DNA of 64,000 nt from Varroa destructor. Its lineage: Eukaryota; Arthropoda; Arachnida; Mesostigmata; Varroidae. The DNA lies in NCBI RefSeq assembly GCF_002443255.2, contig NW_019211455.1, forward strand, positions 46,646,863 to 46,710,862. Direction: 5' to 3'. Every line of letters begins with the position of its first letter. Position 1 is the stretch's first letter. Below the pieces are notes generated by a model. That model worked only from the letters and a program-made list of their open reading frames with translations. It had not been told where the DNA came from and did no database searches. The translations under genes were made by a program, and so were the position numbers. This document shows positions 61,556 to 64,000 of the stretch, one piece after another.

Positions 61556-64000
61556 GTTCTTAGCGCCTGCCTATCTCACATAGTCCTTGCTGTACGAACG
61601 CAACGAGGTGCGTGGTTCTAAGATGTAGTGGGCCACGTGGGGAGCGTGGGTGTTCCCGAGTTCCTTGTAAGTACGGCTTCAGTGAACGAGTGCATATGCT
61701 TATCCATAATGTGGCAGGCCGCGCCGCGCTTGGCCGAGTCTTTGGCAAGGTCTGGGGTGACAGGGGGCGAAAAACTACATTGAAGCTGACACCTCAATGT
61801 ACAGTGTACTCTGTATGTTGGATGTAGACGACACGCTACCGCCTATAGATCGCATTGGATTGACATAGATATACACCAAGCAACAAACGGCTTTAGGGTT
61901 TTTCTTGCGGCCCAACTCCCTGCTCTACGGCTGCAATAGTACGAATAGCAGCAGCCAAATGACGTACAGAAGGTGCAAGCCTTTTCATTTCGCCCATCCC
62001 GTGTCTTCGTCAGTAGCTGTGACTCACCCGACACGTTCCCGCCATAAAATCGCCACTTACAACGACACTGGCCGAGGCCACGAACACGCGACGGCTACGA
62101 ATGCGACAACGAAAGGGCGAGCCAATGAAGTTGAGTTCAACGAAGATGGCTGGCAGAGTCTGCCGCCACAACGAAACGCCAACACATCACTACAACGACC
62201 ATCACCACACTGAAACAGGGACACGATCCCTGGTTCGCTACTGACTGGCCAATGGTACGAATAGGTTCATGGCAAGCTTCTATGATCACCGTCGCCGTGT
62301 TGAAGGAGAAGTCGAGAGCCAGAGAGTTTTTCGGTTGGCATGCCATCGCTTACAAAACTGCTACTCTCATAGAAAGCGCTGCTCAGGACGAACTACGTTC
62401 CTGGCAGCGGTCGATCAACTATGCTCCGGTACTATCGCACAATTTGATTTGCCCTTTACAACCTCAGAGCGGATGATGACCGCTGGCTTCGCTACTGTCG
62501 AAACCGTTAGCATCGAGCAAGACTTCGTCATGTGAAGCAAAAACCGACAAGCGGACCAATGGCAGCTGCAACCACATATACTTTTCTTATCGTTACGAGC
62601 TATCGTCGTATTGCTTGTTTTGCCGTGTCGGTCCCAGTATGCAGGGGTCCGGCCGATGGCGTCGACACATGGATGCTATTGCTGCTGCTATCCAAAAGTA
62701 AGGCGACAGTTCTCGCCTCTGGACCTGTCCGCTTAGCTCGGCCATGAGGGTTTAACTCAGCCCACATGTTAGTGCCTTGGTGGTGGGCGACCCTGTGCGA
62801 TATAATGCGATACCCGTTAGTAGCCAATAATCGGGTTAGAGGTCGTAGTTTGCCGCCAAGAGGGGTGTAAGTAAATCGGCACAAAAGCGAACAAAGATCG
62901 TATAACTGTGAAAGGACTGCGATCGCAACTAAATAGCGAAGAGAAGAATGACAGACAGAATGATACCGAGAGGCGAAGGAGCAAATATAGTAGATGCTTG
63001 AAGCTCGAGTGAGCAGTCGTAATGAAGTCAAGTAGAATGAAGATCACCAATTTCGCAAAGAAGGTATCACAGGGACGTAATGAAACAATAAACGTCGAGT
63101 AAATGGCTTCAGGGAAGTCAGAATGGCTTGGTAAATGCTGTACTTTGCTATTGTCGGGTGGTATGACAAACCAAACGGACAAAGAAGGTGTCAGCAGTGG
63201 ATCTGATAATGCCTTATTGAGAAAAAATAGAAATTAGATATGAAAATTAGGAGCTGAGTAACGTAGAACTTGACGGGTGGCCAGGTGACATACGGCATAC
63301 GACAAATGATTTACGTTATAATACGATGTATATATTTGTAATAGGACGTGAAATTAAGGCACAACCTTCTCACCCATTAATTTTCCGTTGGTATAAATGG
63401 AGATGAGTAAATCAGGTTTTTCCGATTGCGATATTACTATTCTGAAAGGTCGCTAATTTACATACGTTTCGTCAACATAATTTTATTACGAAATTTACAT
63501 ATTTGTCAAGTATCTTATTTATGCAGTCAGCTCCGATATGGACAATTGCACTGAAGTTAACTAAGTGATATACACCTTAATGTATATAGCCAATTGTGTC
63601 TCTACGTTATATTGACCAGGATACGTCATTAATCAAAAGCATATTCACGAAAAAAACACGAAAGCTAGGATACAACTAGAGTATAACAGACATTCAAAGC
63701 TTGGCTTTATTATTATACGTGCAACATTCAATTAAACCCGTTTTGAGGCATGCTTTCAGCCATTCCCCTTCAACCTAGCCAATTGACCATGTTATTATGT
63801 AGCTAATTTACTACGAAAACTTCAGGGCCTTAAGTTGACCATTAGCTGCTGAGATTCTCGGCCTTGTTAAGTGCGTACGCAAGATCTATGCAATCATATA
63901 CAGAGTGACTACAACGATTCAGTATCTTCCAAAGTCCGCTTTCTGTGATATTGAACGTAATAAATAATAATCACAAGTGCGAGATACTCATATCGCAAAA
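61556..64000. other. GC-richer region with overlapping ORFs, no supported gene
   Basis: From about 61.56 to 62.76 kb GC rises and several frames of 60-143 codons overlap on both strands. On the plus strand 61563-61668 has a fair acceptor (catgttcttag), a cysteine-rich frame (CCTNATRCVVLRC) and the donor cctt/gtaagt, so it may be an exon. On the minus strand an ATG near 62047 (MAGTCR then gtgagt) could be a first exon. After 62.8 kb the sequence is AT-rich with nothing recognised. Confidence 0.4.

Noticed and set aside
1..64000. Bacterial-type systems (operons, CRISPR, phage, secretion loci)
   Set aside because: Gene density, introns, microsatellites and the eukaryotic-type split deaminase gene all argue against a prokaryotic source.

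Overview
This looks like a eukaryotic, probably arthropod, nuclear scaffold. It is AT-rich with very low coding density, many mono-, di- and trinucleotide microsatellites, two 25-N scaffold gaps, GT-AG introns, a decayed mariner-type transposase and a short interstitial (CCTAA)n run matching the arthropod TTAGG telomere repeat. A mite or other chelicerate is a plausible guess, but it is inference. No bacterial operon, CRISPR array, rRNA or convincing tRNA was found.

The one gene I can name with confidence is deoxycytidylate (dCMP) deaminase on the minus strand, about 52.3-56.3 kb. Four coding exons can be spliced by eye into a continuous frame with the complete zinc/catalytic site. A fifth, 19-nt first exon is a good candidate. 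Several other genes are proposed only from start context, splice signals and phase agreement, with no recognised family: a small secreted basic peptide (10.36-10.80 kb, +), a secreted protein whose signal peptide is a run of leucines encoded by a trinucleotide microsatellite (21.58-22.35 kb, -), a two-exon 89-residue protein (60.75-61.56 kb, -), and a few single-exon ORFs (17.5, 19.8, 46.5 and 47.4 kb). A decayed mariner-like transposase lies just upstream of the deaminase gene (58.5-60.2 kb).

The middle of the window is structurally odd. A 1.4-kb segment (36443-37838) recurs at 41484-42878, and the segment that directly follows it (37837-38452) recurs at 50836-51451, so the two halves of one 2-kb block sit on either side of about 8 kb. 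The second half then runs directly into an inverted copy (51450-51735) of 35442-35727. Copies are essentially identical apart from a homopolymer indel, and the copy edges coincide with the two gaps. This points to haplotype duplication or misassembly, or to a very recent complex rearrangement.

The remaining sequence (most of 1-10 kb, 22-36 kb, 38-41 kb, 43-50 kb and 61.6-64 kb) shows no gene I can support. Open frames there are mostly of lengths expected by chance, in several frames at once. A few hairpins and local repeats are recorded.
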